Assembly (NCBI GenBank): GCA_027494015.1
Contig: JAOSJP010000001.1
Location: forward strand, 1-64,000
Reading direction: 5' to 3'
DNA: 64,000 nt
From: Anaerolineae bacterium
GTDB taxonomy: Bacteria; Chloroflexota; Anaerolineae; Aggregatilineales; Aggregatilineaceae
Under the pieces are notes generated by a model, which saw nothing but the letters and a program-made list of their open reading frames with translations, made no database searches and was not told where the DNA came from. Within the stretch, counting starts at the first letter, position 1, and the number at the start of each line of letters is the position of its first letter. Of this stretch, positions 38,032 through 45,770 are shown piece by piece. The position numbers and the translations under genes were made by a program.

Positions 38032-38535
38032 TTACCCGCCCTGCGCGCGCAGCCACGCCTCCAACTCGGCGGTGTGCTCGGCGTAGTGCTCGTCGGTGTT
38101 GCCGCGCAGGTAGGGCAGCAGCGGGTACTTCTTCGTCCAGGCGTAGCGGCCCACCGTGAAGATCTCGTCCTCATCCATCGCCGCCACTGCGTCGAGGATG
38201 GCGCGGTAGGACGCGGCGAACTCGGCGCGCACCTCGTCCAGCGAGCGCAGCCGGCTGCGCTCGACGATCTCGCGGTTGAGCCGGTCGAGATCGTCCCAGG
38301 TCATGCCTGTCTCCGGGCGCTCCACGACTTCGCCGCGCCGCCCGGCCTCGACCCAGCGCAGGCAGCGCCGCTCCCAGTCAGCGATATGGGCCATCGTGTC
38401 TTTGGGCGTCCACTCGCCGGTGACTGTCGCCGTGACGAGCGTCTTCTCGTCGAAGCGAGCTAGCGCGTCTTCCAGCGCGGCGCGGGTGTTCCGAATGGCC
38501 TCTAACAGCGCAGCTTTACTGGTGATTTCGCTCAT
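38032..38535 (-). CDS. ClbS/DfsB-family (DUF1706, DinB-like) four-helix protein
   Basis: 167 residues: MSEITSKAALLEAIRNTRAA, WTPKDTMAHIADWERRCLRW, then DDLDRLNREIVERSRLRSLD and KKYPLLPYLRGNTDEHYAEH. The conserved His residues (AHIADW; DEHYAEH) and helix pattern are those of the ClbS/DfsB group in the DinB superfamily. Members include a colibactin-resistance hydrolase; most bacterial copies have no known substrate, so no such role is claimed here. It ends near the thiolase terminator and is transcribed after the serine hydrolase, with a 48-bp gap, so the two may share a transcript. Confidence 0.85.
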   Translation of the reverse strand: MSEITSKAALLEAIRNTRAALEDALARFDEKTLVTATVTGEWTPKDTMAHIADWERRCLRWVEAGRRGEVVERPETGMTWDDLDRLNREIVERSRLRSLDEVRAEFAASYRAILDAVAAMDEDEIFTVGRYAWTKKYPLLPYLRGNTDEHYAEHTAELEAWLRAQGG

Positions 38536-38583
38536 GGTACAGGCTCCTCGAACTGTGTCCGCCAGGACGGACGCGGGCGAGAC

Positions 38584-39639
38584 TCAGGGGCGATCTATCA
38601 CAGCAGGGACGATGAACTCCTCGACCAGGTTGAAGCGGCACAGCATCCGGTTGCTGCGGAAGGGTTCCGGCGCGGCGGCGATGTCGCCGGTCATGACCAC
38701 CACCAGGCCCAGCGCCGGGACGACGACGGCGAACTGCCCGCCGTAGCCCACCGCCAGGGCGCTGTCGTGCCCGGCCTGCGGGCGCAGCCACCACAGGTAG
38801 CCGTAGGCCAGGCGCTCGCACTCATCATCCGCCTGGAGGGGCGGCGGCGTGTGGGCGGTGTGCGAGTCGGCGATCCAGGCGGGGGGGACGATGGCCGCGC
38901 CGTCCCAGGTGCCCTCGCGCAGGGCCAGGTAGCCGATGCGCGCCAGGTCGCGCGGGGTGAGGGCCAGCTCCGCCCCGCCGATGGTCACGCCCTGCGGGTC
39001 GGCGGGCCAGGCGTGGCGGGCGATGCCCAGCGGCTCGAACAGGTACAGCCTGGCGTAGTCGTACAGCGACATGCCGGTGAGCGTTTGCAGGGCGGCGGCG
39101 AGAAGCTGCGTGTCGCCGGTGCTGTAGTTGAAGTGCGCGCCCGGCGGGTGGGCCAGCGGGCGGTCGAGGACGTAGCGCACCCAGTCCGGGCTGGCGGTCA
39201 TGGCGATGGCGCTGGCCCCGTATTCGTCCCACTCCAGCCCGGAGCGCATGGTCAGCAGGTGGCGGATGGTGATGGCGCGCTTGTTCTGGTCGTCGGCGGT
39301 GGCGAAGACCTCCGGCATGATATAGCCGAGCGGCTCGTCGAGGCCGGCCAGGTCGCCGGTGGCGAGAGCAACGCCGACCAGCAGCGAGGCGACGCTCTTG
39401 GTGGCCGACTTGAGATTGTGCAGCCTGCCGGGCATCATGCCGCGCATGTACCGCTCAAAGACCAGCGCGCCGCCGCGAACCACGAGCAGGCTGTCTATGT
39501 GGGGCACCTCGTCCAGCAGGTAGCGATGCGCGGCTTCCAGGCGAGCACCGTCCAGCCCGACATCGGCGGGCGCGGCGGACGGCCAGTCAGCGGCGGGCCA
39601 GGGATAGGCGCGGGCATCGCGCGGGGCGGGGTGGCTCAT
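38584..39639 (-). CDS. Serine hydrolase of the beta-lactamase/penicillin-binding class C fold
   Basis: 351 residues, no signal peptide. The catalytic SxxK motif is in HNLKSATKSVASLLVGVALA (Ser-Ala-Thr-Lys), the second motif is Tyr-Ser in FNYSTGDTQLLAAAL, and the third region is SALAVGYGGQFAVVVPALGL. This is the pattern of 6-aminohexanoate hydrolase/esterase-like members rather than true beta-lactamases. Substrate unknown. A start at 39639 reads MSHPAPRDARAYPWPAADWP. It lies head-to-head with the repeat block at 39756. Confidence 0.9.
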   Translation of the reverse strand: MSHPAPRDARAYPWPAADWPSAAPADVGLDGARLEAAHRYLLDEVPHIDSLLVVRGGALVFERYMRGMMPGRLHNLKSATKSVASLLVGVALATGDLAGLDEPLGYIMPEVFATADDQNKRAITIRHLLTMRSGLEWDEYGASAIAMTASPDWVRYVLDRPLAHPPGAHFNYSTGDTQLLAAALQTLTGMSLYDYARLYLFEPLGIARHAWPADPQGVTIGGAELALTPRDLARIGYLALREGTWDGAAIVPPAWIADSHTAHTPPPLQADDECERLAYGYLWWLRPQAGHDSALAVGYGGQFAVVVPALGLVVVMTGDIAAAPEPFRSNRMLCRFNLVEEFIVPAVIDRP

Positions 39640-39755
39640 GCAGGTCTCTCCAGTGTGGCGACGCTACGCTAACGATACCGCAGATCGCCGCGTGGGGCTA
39701 TGGGGGAAGGGCACAGAGTGTGTGCAAAGATTGTCAGTGACTCGCTGGACGCGGA

Positions 39756-39842
39756 GATATTGACCTCACCCCCAGCCTCGCTGCGCGCCAGCGCCGAGCG
39801 GGGGTGAGGTCAACCAGGGCGCAGCAGAGCGGCACCCCTACG
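39756..39842. repeat. Single copy of the GCAGCAGAGCGGC / CCTCACCCCC repeat
   Basis: TTGACCTCACCCCCAGCCTC ... GAGCGGGGGTGAGGTCAACC then AGGGCGCAGCAGAGCGGCAC CCCTACG. A shortened unit of the type tandemly repeated at 6690-7505. Confidence 0.75.
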
Positions 39843-39932
39843 CGATCTCACGTCGCTCGCCATTTGCGCCCCTCTTGCCAAGCGCCCGGCGCTTGGGTAT
39901 GCTGGCTTCATACACGCGAGGAGAGTCACGCC

Positions 39933-40618
39933 ATGCCCAAGCCCGCCCCCACGAACCTGCCCCCGACTGGCCCGCCACGACTGAGTCGCGCTGGGCCAAG
40001 CCACTGTCGCGGCTGGTGCTCTTCCTGCTGACGCGCTACCAGGTGATGGGCCACGAGAACATCCCCGCCCCCCCGTTTCTGCTGGTGTCCAACCACATGA
40101 GCTTCTTCGACATCCCCGCCGTCAACTACCCGACCCCTTACGGGACGGTGGGCTTCGCGGCGCGCAAGTACAAGGGCACCAAGTACGAGCCGCTGTTCCG
40201 GCTGTATCCGGTTATCTGGGTCGAGCAGTTCTCTGCCGACCGGGGCGCGCTGCGCGACGCGATCACTGTGCTGAAGGCCGGCGTGCCGATGGGCATCGCG
40301 CCGGAAGGGACGCGCAGCAGGGTGGGTGCGCTGATCCAGGGGCGGGGCGGGGCGGCGTTTGTGGCGACGCGGGCCAACGTGCCGATTGTCCCGGCGTGCG
40401 TGTGGGGCAGCGAGAAGGTGCTCAAGCGTCCGCGCCCGAAAGTGGTCGCCCGCTATGGCAAGCCGTTCCGCCTGCCGGAAGGGCGCGCCAAAGGCGACGA
40501 CCTGGAGGAGTACACCGAGCGGATCATGTGCGCCATCGCCGCGCTGCTGCCGGAGAAGTATCACGGCTACTACGCCGGGCACCCGCTCATCGAGGAGATG
40601 CGGGGGATTGTCACGTAG
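39933..40618 (+). CDS. PlsC-like 1-acyl-glycerol-3-phosphate acyltransferase, one frameshift
   Basis: Acylates lysophosphatidate or a related glycerolipid at the membrane. ATG 39933 follows GAGGAGAG but starts in another frame (MPKPAPTNLPP...). Around the CCCCC run near 39961-39966 the frame must shift to read DWPATTESRWAKPLSRLVLF and onward. Acyltransferase motifs: NHMSFFD (NHX4D), FRLYPVIWVEQFSADRGALR, and IAPEGTRSR (EGTR). About 228 residues once corrected. If the shift is real, an in-frame start at 39875 lacks a ribosome-binding site. The TAG stop is 4 bp before a MITE. Confidence 0.82.
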
Positions 40619-40622
40619 CCAG

Positions 40623-40773
40623 AGCGTGATATGAACCTGGCACCCTCGACAAGGGGAGCGCTCTGTTGACCTCACCCCCTGGCCTCGCTGCGCTCGGCCT
40701 TTCCCCCTCTCCATTATGGAGAGGGGGAGTCGAGGCGCACCAGCGCCGAGACGGGGGTGAGGTAAAGCCAGGA
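40623..40773. mobile_element. IS5-type MITE, copy 3, right end lost
   Basis: Left end AGCGTGATATGAACC is nearly identical to the outer end of copy 2, preceded by CCAG (40619-40622, target-like). The core is complete up to GGTAAAGCCAGGAG, after which the homology stops just before the ribosome-binding site of the next gene. Confidence 0.8.
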
Positions 40774-40798
40774 GAATACTTTGAGAGGAGAGTTTACG

Positions 40799-41659
40799 AT
40801 GCAACTGGACGCGATCAAGCACATCGGCGTCTTGGGCGCAGGGACGATGGGCAGCGGCATCGCCCAGGTGTGCGCTACCGAGGGTTACCGCGTGACGCTG
40901 GTGGACGTGGCCCCCGCCGCGCTGGAGCGCGCGCTGGCCGGCGTGAAGGCCAGCGTCGAGAAACTGCACAGCAAGGGCAAGCTGAGCGACGTGCAACGCG
41001 ACGCCGGGCTGACTCACATCACCCCGGCGGGCGACCTGGCGGCGCTGCGCGATGCCGACCTGATCGTAGAGGCCGTCAGCGAGGACGCAACGCTCAAGCG
41101 CGACATCTTCGCCCGGCTGGACGCGCTCACCGCGCCCCACGCGATCCTGGCGAGCAATACCTCGTCCATCTCGATCACGGCTATCGCGGCGGCAACGGCC
41201 CGCCCGGACAGGGTGATCGGGATGCACTTCATGAATCCCGTGCCGCTGATGCAGCTTGTCGAGATCATTCGCGGGCTGGCGACGGGCCAGGAGACGATGG
41301 ACGTGGTGATGGCCCTGTCCGAGCGGCTGGGCAAGACGCCCGTCGAGGCGGCGGATTACCCCGGCTTCATCGCCAACCGCATCCTGATGCCCATGCTCAA
41401 CGAGGCGATTTACGCGCTGATGGAGGGCGTGGGCACGGCGGAGGCGATTGACACGGTGCTGAAGCTGGGCATGAACCACCCGATGGGGCCGCTGACGCTG
41501 GCCGACTTCATCGGGCTGGACGTGGTGCTGAGCATCCTCGAGGTGCTGCACGGCGGCCTGGGCGACCCCAAGTATCGCCCGTGCCCGCTGCTGCGCAAGA
41601 TGGTCGCGGCGGGGCACCTGGGCCGCAAGACGGGGCGGGGGTTCTACGAGTATCATTAG
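40799..41659 (+). CDS. 3-hydroxyacyl-CoA (3-hydroxybutyryl-CoA) dehydrogenase
   Basis: NAD(P)-dependent oxidation of 3-hydroxyacyl-CoA or reduction of acetoacetyl-CoA in the cytosol. 286 residues from ATG 40799 with GAGAGGAG upstream. The Rossmann motif [11 protein letters not shown] is followed by [20 protein letters not shown]. The catalytic region reads [20 protein letters not shown] and the His is in [20 protein letters not shown]; then [20 protein letters not shown] and [20 protein letters not shown]. Length is normal for the stand-alone bacterial enzyme. A MITE remnant lies immediately upstream, so its promoter may lie inside or across that element. Confidence 0.94.
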   Translation: MQLDAIKHIGVLGAGTMGSGIAQVCATEGYRVTLVDVAPAALERALAGVKASVEKLHSKGKLSDVQRDAGLTHITPAGDLAALRDADLIVEAVSEDATLKRDIFARLDALTAPHAILASNTSSISITAIAAATARPDRVIGMHFMNPVPLMQLVEIIRGLATGQETMDVVMALSERLGKTPVEAADYPGFIANRILMPMLNEAIYALMEGVGTAEAIDTVLKLGMNHPMGPLTLADFIGLDVVLSILEVLHGGLGDPKYRPCPLLRKMVAAGHLGRKTGRGFYEYH

Positions 41660-41664
41660 CGCGC

Positions 41665-41755
41665 AGGGTGGGTTTTGAGTCTAGAGTCTGGAGTCAGGAA
41701 GACCAGGCAACCTCTGACTTACGACTCATGACTCACGACTCAAAACCCTCAACGC
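41665..41755. repeat. Inverted GAGTCTAGAGTC / GACTCATGACTC motif block
   Basis: GTTTTGAGTCTAGAGTCTGG on the left and complementary TACGACTCATGACTCACGAC TCAAAAC on the right, forming a large imperfect stem-loop between convergent genes. Similar to 29810-29912. Confidence 0.6.
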
Positions 41756-41780
41756 TTGGTAACCTGTTCCCGCACCCTCA

Positions 41781-43208
41781 TCAGGTGGCCCGCTTCCAGG
41801 TGCCGCTGCTCAGCCGCCAGATGACCGTCCCGGCGGAGAAGGTGACGCCGTCCTCGGTGCGCGTTGTCTCGGCGTAGGCGTAGGTCTGCGAGGCGGCGTC
41901 GCGCCCAATGGTCACCGAGACGACCTGCGGCACGGGCTGCGCGGCATAGGCCGGGCTTTCCAGGCGCAGCGCCGCTTCGCTCGCCGCGGAGACGTTCTGC
42001 AGGTCGTAGAGCGCCAGGAACGCGCCGCTGTGCTGCGGCTGCGTGATAAGCTGCGGCTCAAGCGCCAGCCGCCACTGGAAGAAGCCCTCCCAGGCCAGGC
42101 TGTTCAACTGATCCACCGTCAGCAGGGGCATGGCGACGCCGGTCAGGGCGGTCAGCGCGTCGTCGAGGGCCATCTGCGGGCTTAGCGCCGCCAGCAGCGT
42201 CAGCGGCGCGCCCGGCCCGTACTGGGCGATCAGCGACCGGATGAAGGGCGACGCGGCGGGAGACTGCTCGTCCATCTGCTCGGCCAGCCAGCCGGCAAGC
42301 TCGCCCTGAAGCCAGGCCGCGTCGCTGTAGACGGGCAGAGTCACCTCGCCGCCCACATAGCGCACCAGCCGGGCGGCCAACTGGCGCACGGTCTCCGCTT
42401 GCAGTTCTGGTGCCAGCGGCAGGTCGGCGCGCGCGCGGCCCACCAGTGGCGACGAGATGCGCAACAGCCAGGGGTCGGGCGTGGCCCATGCGACGGCTTT
42501 GGGGCGCTCGGCGACGATCTCCACGCGGAGGGGGGGCGGGGCAGCGGCGCAGCCCAGTGCTGCACAGCCGCGCTCCCACCAGGCGTCGAGGCGGGGCAGC
42601 AATGCCTGGGCCAGCGCCTCGTCCAGGTCGTGGTAGGCGATGCGCGCGTGCGCGCCGCTCAGAGTGCGCTCTTCGCCCCAGAAGGTGAGATCGTCGGGCA
42701 CGTGCCGCCAGCCGCTCTGCGGGCTGGCCGCGCCGTCCTCGTAGCGCCAGTAGAACCACACGACGTGATAGGGCACGCCGTCAATGATCTCCTCCAGCAC
42801 CACGCGCGCGCGCTGGTTGTCAATGGTGGCGCTGACCACTTCGCCGGTCAGGGAGACGCGGTGGCTGGCTTTGAGGGTCTGGTAATCGTCGAAGCGCTGG
42901 CTTTGTTCGAGGATGAAGAAATCGCTGCTGCTGCGCTGGACGGCCATGTAGTTGGCGAAGTCGCCCACGCGCAGGGCGGTCACTTCGACGCTGACCGTGT
43001 CCAGCAGATCGCGGCGAATCTGGTCGTCCACGCGCTGCAAGCGCCACATAATCAAAGCGCCGATCAGGCCGAGCGCGGCCACCACCAGCGCCAGCAGCAG
43101 CATGATCTGGCGGCGCGCGCGCTGGCGGCGGCGCTGCGCTGCCGGGTCTTCGCTGGCGCGGATGCGCGACTGTTCGGATTCGACCTGCCAATCGAGGCGG
43201 ATGCCCAT
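41781..43208 (-). CDS. Membrane-anchored extracytoplasmic protein, unknown
   Basis: 475 residues from ATG 43208. A short charged cytosolic segment rich in Arg (PAAQRRRQRARRQ) is followed by one transmembrane helix (IMLLLALVVAALGLIGALIM). The rest is extracytoplasmic with no domain I can name. Recurrent features are paired Cys (GCAALGCAAAPP), Trp-rich VVWFYWRYEDGAAS, and an ELAGWLAEQMDEQ segment that faintly resembles gluzincin-like neighbourhoods, though no HExxH is present. It is convergent with the dehydrogenase gene. Upstream is the tRNA-Gln gene on the same strand. Confidence 0.65.
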   Translation of the reverse strand: MGIRLDWQVESEQSRIRASEDPAAQRRRQRARRQIMLLLALVVAALGLIGALIMWRLQRVDDQIRRDLLDTVSVEVTALRVGDFANYMAVQRSSSDFFILEQSQRFDDYQTLKASHRVSLTGEVVSATIDNQRARVVLEEIIDGVPYHVVWFYWRYEDGAASPQSGWRHVPDDLTFWGEERTLSGAHARIAYHDLDEALAQALLPRLDAWWERGCAALGCAAAPPPLRVEIVAERPKAVAWATPDPWLLRISSPLVGRARADLPLAPELQAETVRQLAARLVRYVGGEVTLPVYSDAAWLQGELAGWLAEQMDEQSPAASPFIRSLIAQYGPGAPLTLLAALSPQMALDDALTALTGVAMPLLTVDQLNSLAWEGFFQWRLALEPQLITQPQHSGAFLALYDLQNVSAASEAALRLESPAYAAQPVPQVVSVTIGRDAASQTYAYAETTRTEDGVTFSAGTVIWRLSSGTWKRAT

Positions 43209-43319
43209 CGGTGATCCCTCAAGCGCCTGGGTAGCGGCCCGATTGTAGCGCGGCGACAGGGCGCATCCAACCAGAAAACAGCGCGCCCGTCCTGGGGGCA
43301 GGGCGGGCGCTGTGGCAGG

Positions 43320-43391
43320 CTGGGGGACCTGGATTTGAACCAGGACTGACGGATCCAGAGTCCGCTGTTCTGCCGGTTAAACTATCCCCCA
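43320..43391 (-). tRNA. tRNA-Gln, anticodon CTG
   Basis: 72 nt; reads TGGGGGATAG..., with acceptor TGGGGGA/TCCCCCA, anticodon stem GCGGA/TCCGT and loop CTCTGGA (anticodon CTG, codon CAG), and T arm CCTGG/CCAGG with loop TTCAAAT. Discriminator G; CCA is not encoded (CCT follows). All arms pair. Confidence 0.95.
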
Positions 43392-43495
43392 GTGACGCCG
43401 GGCATTGTAGCACACGGCAGGGCGCTTGGCAAGGGTTTTGCGGGCGGAAACGCCGGTTCTGTAGGGTGTGCAGGGGAGGGAGTGTCGCTGGAGGG

Positions 43496-43575
43496 GTGCG
43501 AGCAAAATCTGTCAGGCAGGGGCGCTGCTCTGCTGCGCCCTGGTTGACCTCACCCTCGCTCGGCGCTGACGCGCC
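43496..43575. repeat. Partial GCAGCAGAGCAGC / CCTCACCC repeat
   Basis: AAAATCTGTCAGGCAGGGGC, GCTGCTCTGCTGCGCCCTGG, TTGACCTCACCCTCGCTCGG: half a unit of the family, breaking off at the AT-rich promoter region of the ncRNA. Confidence 0.7.
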
Positions 43576-43621
43576 TCCGCAATTCTTCACAAGATTTTCA
43601 GAAATTTCACATATAAGCACT

Positions 43622-43629
43622 GGTATACT
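43622..43629 (+). promoter_or_regulatory. Extended -10 promoter of the structured ncRNA
   Basis: TGGTATACT (TG at 43622-43623 is taken with TATACT at 43624-43629) lies in a local AT-rich stretch (43580-43640). There is no consensus -35, which extended -10 promoters do not need. Confidence 0.65.
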
Positions 43630-43635
43630 GAATAG

Positions 43636-43812
43636 TAAGACCTGGATGGCTGATCTGGGTTGTATCTGCGTGATGCGATAGGCTGCGCCGCGCGCTGCAA
43701 AGTGGGAATGCCTCTAGCGGGGGGCAACGTGGGTGAAGCGCGGCGCAGATCGAGGCGGATCACGCGCTTCCAGCAGGAACTGCCGGGCGACTCTGGCCCG
43801 GCGGTTTCTTTT
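43636..43812 (+). ncRNA. Candidate structured non-coding RNA (~175 nt) with own promoter and terminator
   Basis: No plausible protein is encoded. Stems: GCGTGAT (43668-43674) with ATCACGC (43759-43765), and CTGCGCCGCGC (43683-43693) with GCGCGGCGCAG (43738-43748), 11 perfect pairs. Between them GCGAT/ATCG can pair, leaving an internal loop. An apical 44-nt region contains GCAAAGTGGGAATGCC and GGGGGGCAACGTGGGTGAA. CTGG/CCAG may close the base. The 3' end is GCCGGGC/GCCCGGC followed by a T-rich run. The rod with a central bulge recalls 6S RNA, but conserved landmarks of 6S, SRP, RNase P or tmRNA were not recognised. A riboswitch is also unlikely because no gene follows closely. Confidence 0.6.
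43782..43812 (+). terminator. Rho-independent terminator of the ncRNA
   Basis: GCCGGGC (43782-43788), a 7-nt loop, GCCCGGC (43796-43802), GG and then TTTCTTTTTT. Confidence 0.85.
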
Positions 43813-43865
43813 TTGGGGCCGGGTCTTCGCGCATCAGTGAGTGCATCTCCCCGTGTGGAACCGGG

Positions 43866-44062
43866 TGCGTGCAAAACCTGTCAGGTAGGGGCGTTGCTCT
43901 GCTGCGCCCTGATTTGCGCCCTGGTTGACCTCACCCCCGCGCGGCGCTGGCGCGCCTCGCCGCCCCCTCTCCGTTGACGGAGAGGGGGCAAGCCGGGCGC
44001 AGCGAGGCTGGGGGTGAGGTCAATGTCTTGCGTCTGGCGAGTCGCTGTCAACCTTTGCGCGC
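43866..44062. repeat. Full GCAGCAGAGCAGC / CCTCACCCCC repeat unit
   Basis: Carries CTGTCAGGTAGGGGC, GTTGCTCTGCTGCGCCC, CCTCACCCCCGCGCGGCGCT, the hairpin CCCCCTCTCCGT/ACGGAGAGGGGG and GGGGGTGAGGTCAATGTCTT. Its tail GTCAATGTCTTGCGTC also ends the MITE copy at 44896. Confidence 0.75.
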
Positions 44063-44082
44063 CCCTCCTATCAGCGGGTTGC

Positions 44083-44132
44083 TTGACGATTGAGAACAAG
44101 TGTCTTATACTCAGATTATATAGAGAACTATA
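44083..44132 (+). promoter_or_regulatory. Sigma-70 promoter and candidate operator of the GntR gene
   Basis: TTGACG (44083-44088), 17-bp spacer, TATACT (44106-44111). Just downstream, TATAG-AGAA-CTATA (44119-44132) is an inverted repeat straddling the likely transcription start, well placed for autorepression by the adjacent GntR-type regulator. Confidence 0.8.
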
Positions 44133-44151
44133 GGTTTTGTGAGACTTCTTC

Positions 44152-44895
44152 ATGACTGAGCACATCATGACTCGGCTGCATATCTCCAAGCAGGCCGGCA
44201 TTCCGCTCTACCGGCAGCTTCAGCAGCAGCTTGAAGACCTGATCGTGAGCGGCACGTGGCGGCCCAGAGAACCTCTGCCGTCCGAGACGGAGCTGGCCGC
44301 GCGCCTGGGCATCAGCGTGATGACCGTCCGCCAGGCGATGAGCCAGTTGGTCCAGAAGGGCCTGATCTACCGCGAGAAAGGACGGGGGACGTTCGTCGCC
44401 CCGCGCCCCCTGGAACATTCCCTCCAATATCTGGGGAGTTTCACCGAAGACATGCGCGCGCGGGGCCACGAGCCATCCGCCCAGACGCTGCTGTGTGAGG
44501 TGGTGCCCGCGCCTGCCCAGGTCGCCGCGGACCTCGGTCTTTTCCCAGGCGCGTCAGTGCTGCACCTGCGGCGGCTGCGCCTGGTGGACGGCTGCCCGGT
44601 TGCCCTGCACGATGTCTACGTGACCCGCGTTGACATCACGCGCGCCGAATTGGAGACCACTGGATCGCTCTACGCGCTGCTCGAGCAGCGTGGGGTCGAG
44701 CTGGGCGAGGCGCACGAGATGCTGGAGGCCGTCGTCGCCGACACCACAACCGCCGAGCTGCTGGGGATTCGGCGCGGCGCGCCGCTGCTCCAGGTGGCGC
44801 GCATTACCTGGGATCGCCACCATGTCCCGGTCGAGTCCATCACTGCTCTCTACCGGGCGGATATGTATCACTACGCCGTGACCCTTCGTCGCTAG
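44152..44895 (+). CDS. GntR-family (HutC/UTRA) transcriptional regulator
   Basis: 247 residues. The N-terminal winged helix reads ISKQAGIPLYRQLQQQLEDL, PLPSETELAARLGISVMTVR and LVQKGLIYREKGRGTFV. The C-terminal UTRA effector domain has LYALLEQRGVELGEAHEMLE and LLGIRRGAPLLQVARITWDR, then VESITALYRADMYHYAV. HutC-type members usually respond to sugar phosphates, histidine derivatives or similar ligands; the ligand is not deducible. A strong promoter with a palindromic operator immediately upstream suggests autoregulation. ATG 44152 or 44167 could start it; neither has a clear Shine-Dalgarno. The TAG stop overlaps a CTAG at which a MITE is inserted. Confidence 0.9.
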   Translation: MTEHIMTRLHISKQAGIPLYRQLQQQLEDLIVSGTWRPREPLPSETELAARLGISVMTVRQAMSQLVQKGLIYREKGRGTFVAPRPLEHSLQYLGSFTEDMRARGHEPSAQTLLCEVVPAPAQVAADLGLFPGASVLHLRRLRLVDGCPVALHDVYVTRVDITRAELETTGSLYALLEQRGVELGEAHEMLEAVVADTTTAELLGIRRGAPLLQVARITWDRHHVPVESITALYRADMYHYAVTLRR

Positions 44896-45052
44896 AGCCT
44901 GTTATGCACTGACGGCCCTGTCTTTCCCCAGCGGTTTTGGGTAGCTCCTGGTTTACCTCACCCCCGCTCGGCGCTGGCGCGCCTCGCCGCCCCCTCTCCA
45001 TGTATGGAGAGGGGGAAAGGCCGAGCGCAGCGAGGCCAGGGAGTGAGGTCAA
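44896..45052. mobile_element. IS5-type MITE, copy 4, chimeric end
   Basis: Left end AGCCTGTTATGCACTGACGG directly follows CTAG (44892-44895, containing the TAG stop). The interior is almost identical to copy 2 up to GGGAGTGAGGTCAA, then continues into GTCTTGCGTCCAGCAAG, the tail of the other repeat family, instead of the second inverted repeat. Confidence 0.75.
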
Positions 45053-45178
45053 TGTCTTGCGTCCAGCAAGTCTCCCTCAACCTTTGCCCTCCCTTCACCT
45101 GCCACTTGTCCCGCGACTCTGCTATGATCGTCACTGTACGGCTGTGAGGCAGAACGTTCACCAGGAGGGAAACGGAGA

Positions 45179-45607
45179 ATGGCTGTTCGCAAGGCATCGG
45201 CGGTGTGGGAAGGCTCGCTGCGCGAGGGCAAGGGCACGATGAAGCTCGGCAGCGGCGCGTTCGAGGGCGCGTATTCGTTCGGCACGCGCTTTGAAGAAGT
45301 GCCGGGCACCAACCCAGAGGAACTGATTGGCGCGGCGCACGCCGGCTGCTTCTCAATGGCTTTCAGCGGCAACCTGGGACGGGCTGGCTACACGCCGGAG
45401 TACGTGCGCACATCCGCCGACGTGCACATCGAGAAGCTGGAGAGCGGGTTCAAGATCGCGCGCATCGTGCTGACCATGACCGCGAAGGTTCCCGGCCTGG
45501 ACGAGGCGACTTTCCAGGCGGAGGCCGAGGCGGCTAAGAAAGGCTGCCCGGTGTCGCAGGCGCTGGCGGGAGTAGATATCCAGTTGAAGGCGACGCTGGT
45601 AAGCTGA
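45179..45607 (+). CDS. OsmC/Ohr-family peroxide-reducing protein
   Basis: Thiol-dependent detoxification of (organic) hydroperoxides in the cytosol. 142 residues from ATG 45179; CAGGAGGG lies upstream and TATGAT (45123-45128) may be the -10. MAVRKASAVWEGSLREGKGT at the N-terminus, EEVPGTNPEELIGAAHAGCF with the first redox Cys, and EAAKKGCPVSQALAGVDI with the second. Both catalytic Cys are present. The GTNPEELIGAAHAGC wording is closer to OsmC than to Ohr. It lies between a MITE-like repeat and the thioredoxin-fold DUF255 gene; a redox link is plausible but not shown. Confidence 0.93.
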   Translation: MAVRKASAVWEGSLREGKGTMKLGSGAFEGAYSFGTRFEEVPGTNPEELIGAAHAGCFSMAFSGNLGRAGYTPEYVRTSADVHIEKLESGFKIARIVLTMTAKVPGLDEATFQAEAEAAKKGCPVSQALAGVDIQLKATLVS

Positions 45608-45611
45608 GCGA

Positions 45612-45760
45612 GTGTTCGGTGGTCGGTGATCAGTTGTCAGTGGTCGGTTTTCGGTGGCCGGTAATCGTCCGGCGGCGGCCAGTTGCTTGCGGCCTCTCTG
45701 ATTGCTGACGCCTGATCACTGACCACCACCAACCACCAACCACTCCCCAGCGCGAAGGGA
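45612..45760. repeat. ACTGATCACCG / GGTGGTCGGTGATCAG inverted motif block
   Basis: GGTGGTCGGTGATCAGTTGT and GGTGGCCGGTAATC on the left against GCCTGATCACTGACCACCAC and CAACCACCAACCACTCC on the right, forming a long imperfect stem. Same family as 35278 and 36650. Confidence 0.65.
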
Positions 45761-45770
45761 TCGCCACCTC

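Noticed and set aside
43636..43812. Known riboswitch or 6S/SRP/RNase P RNA
   Set aside because: Conserved landmarks of these classes were not recognised by eye, and no gene starts right after the terminator. Kept as an unclassified candidate only.
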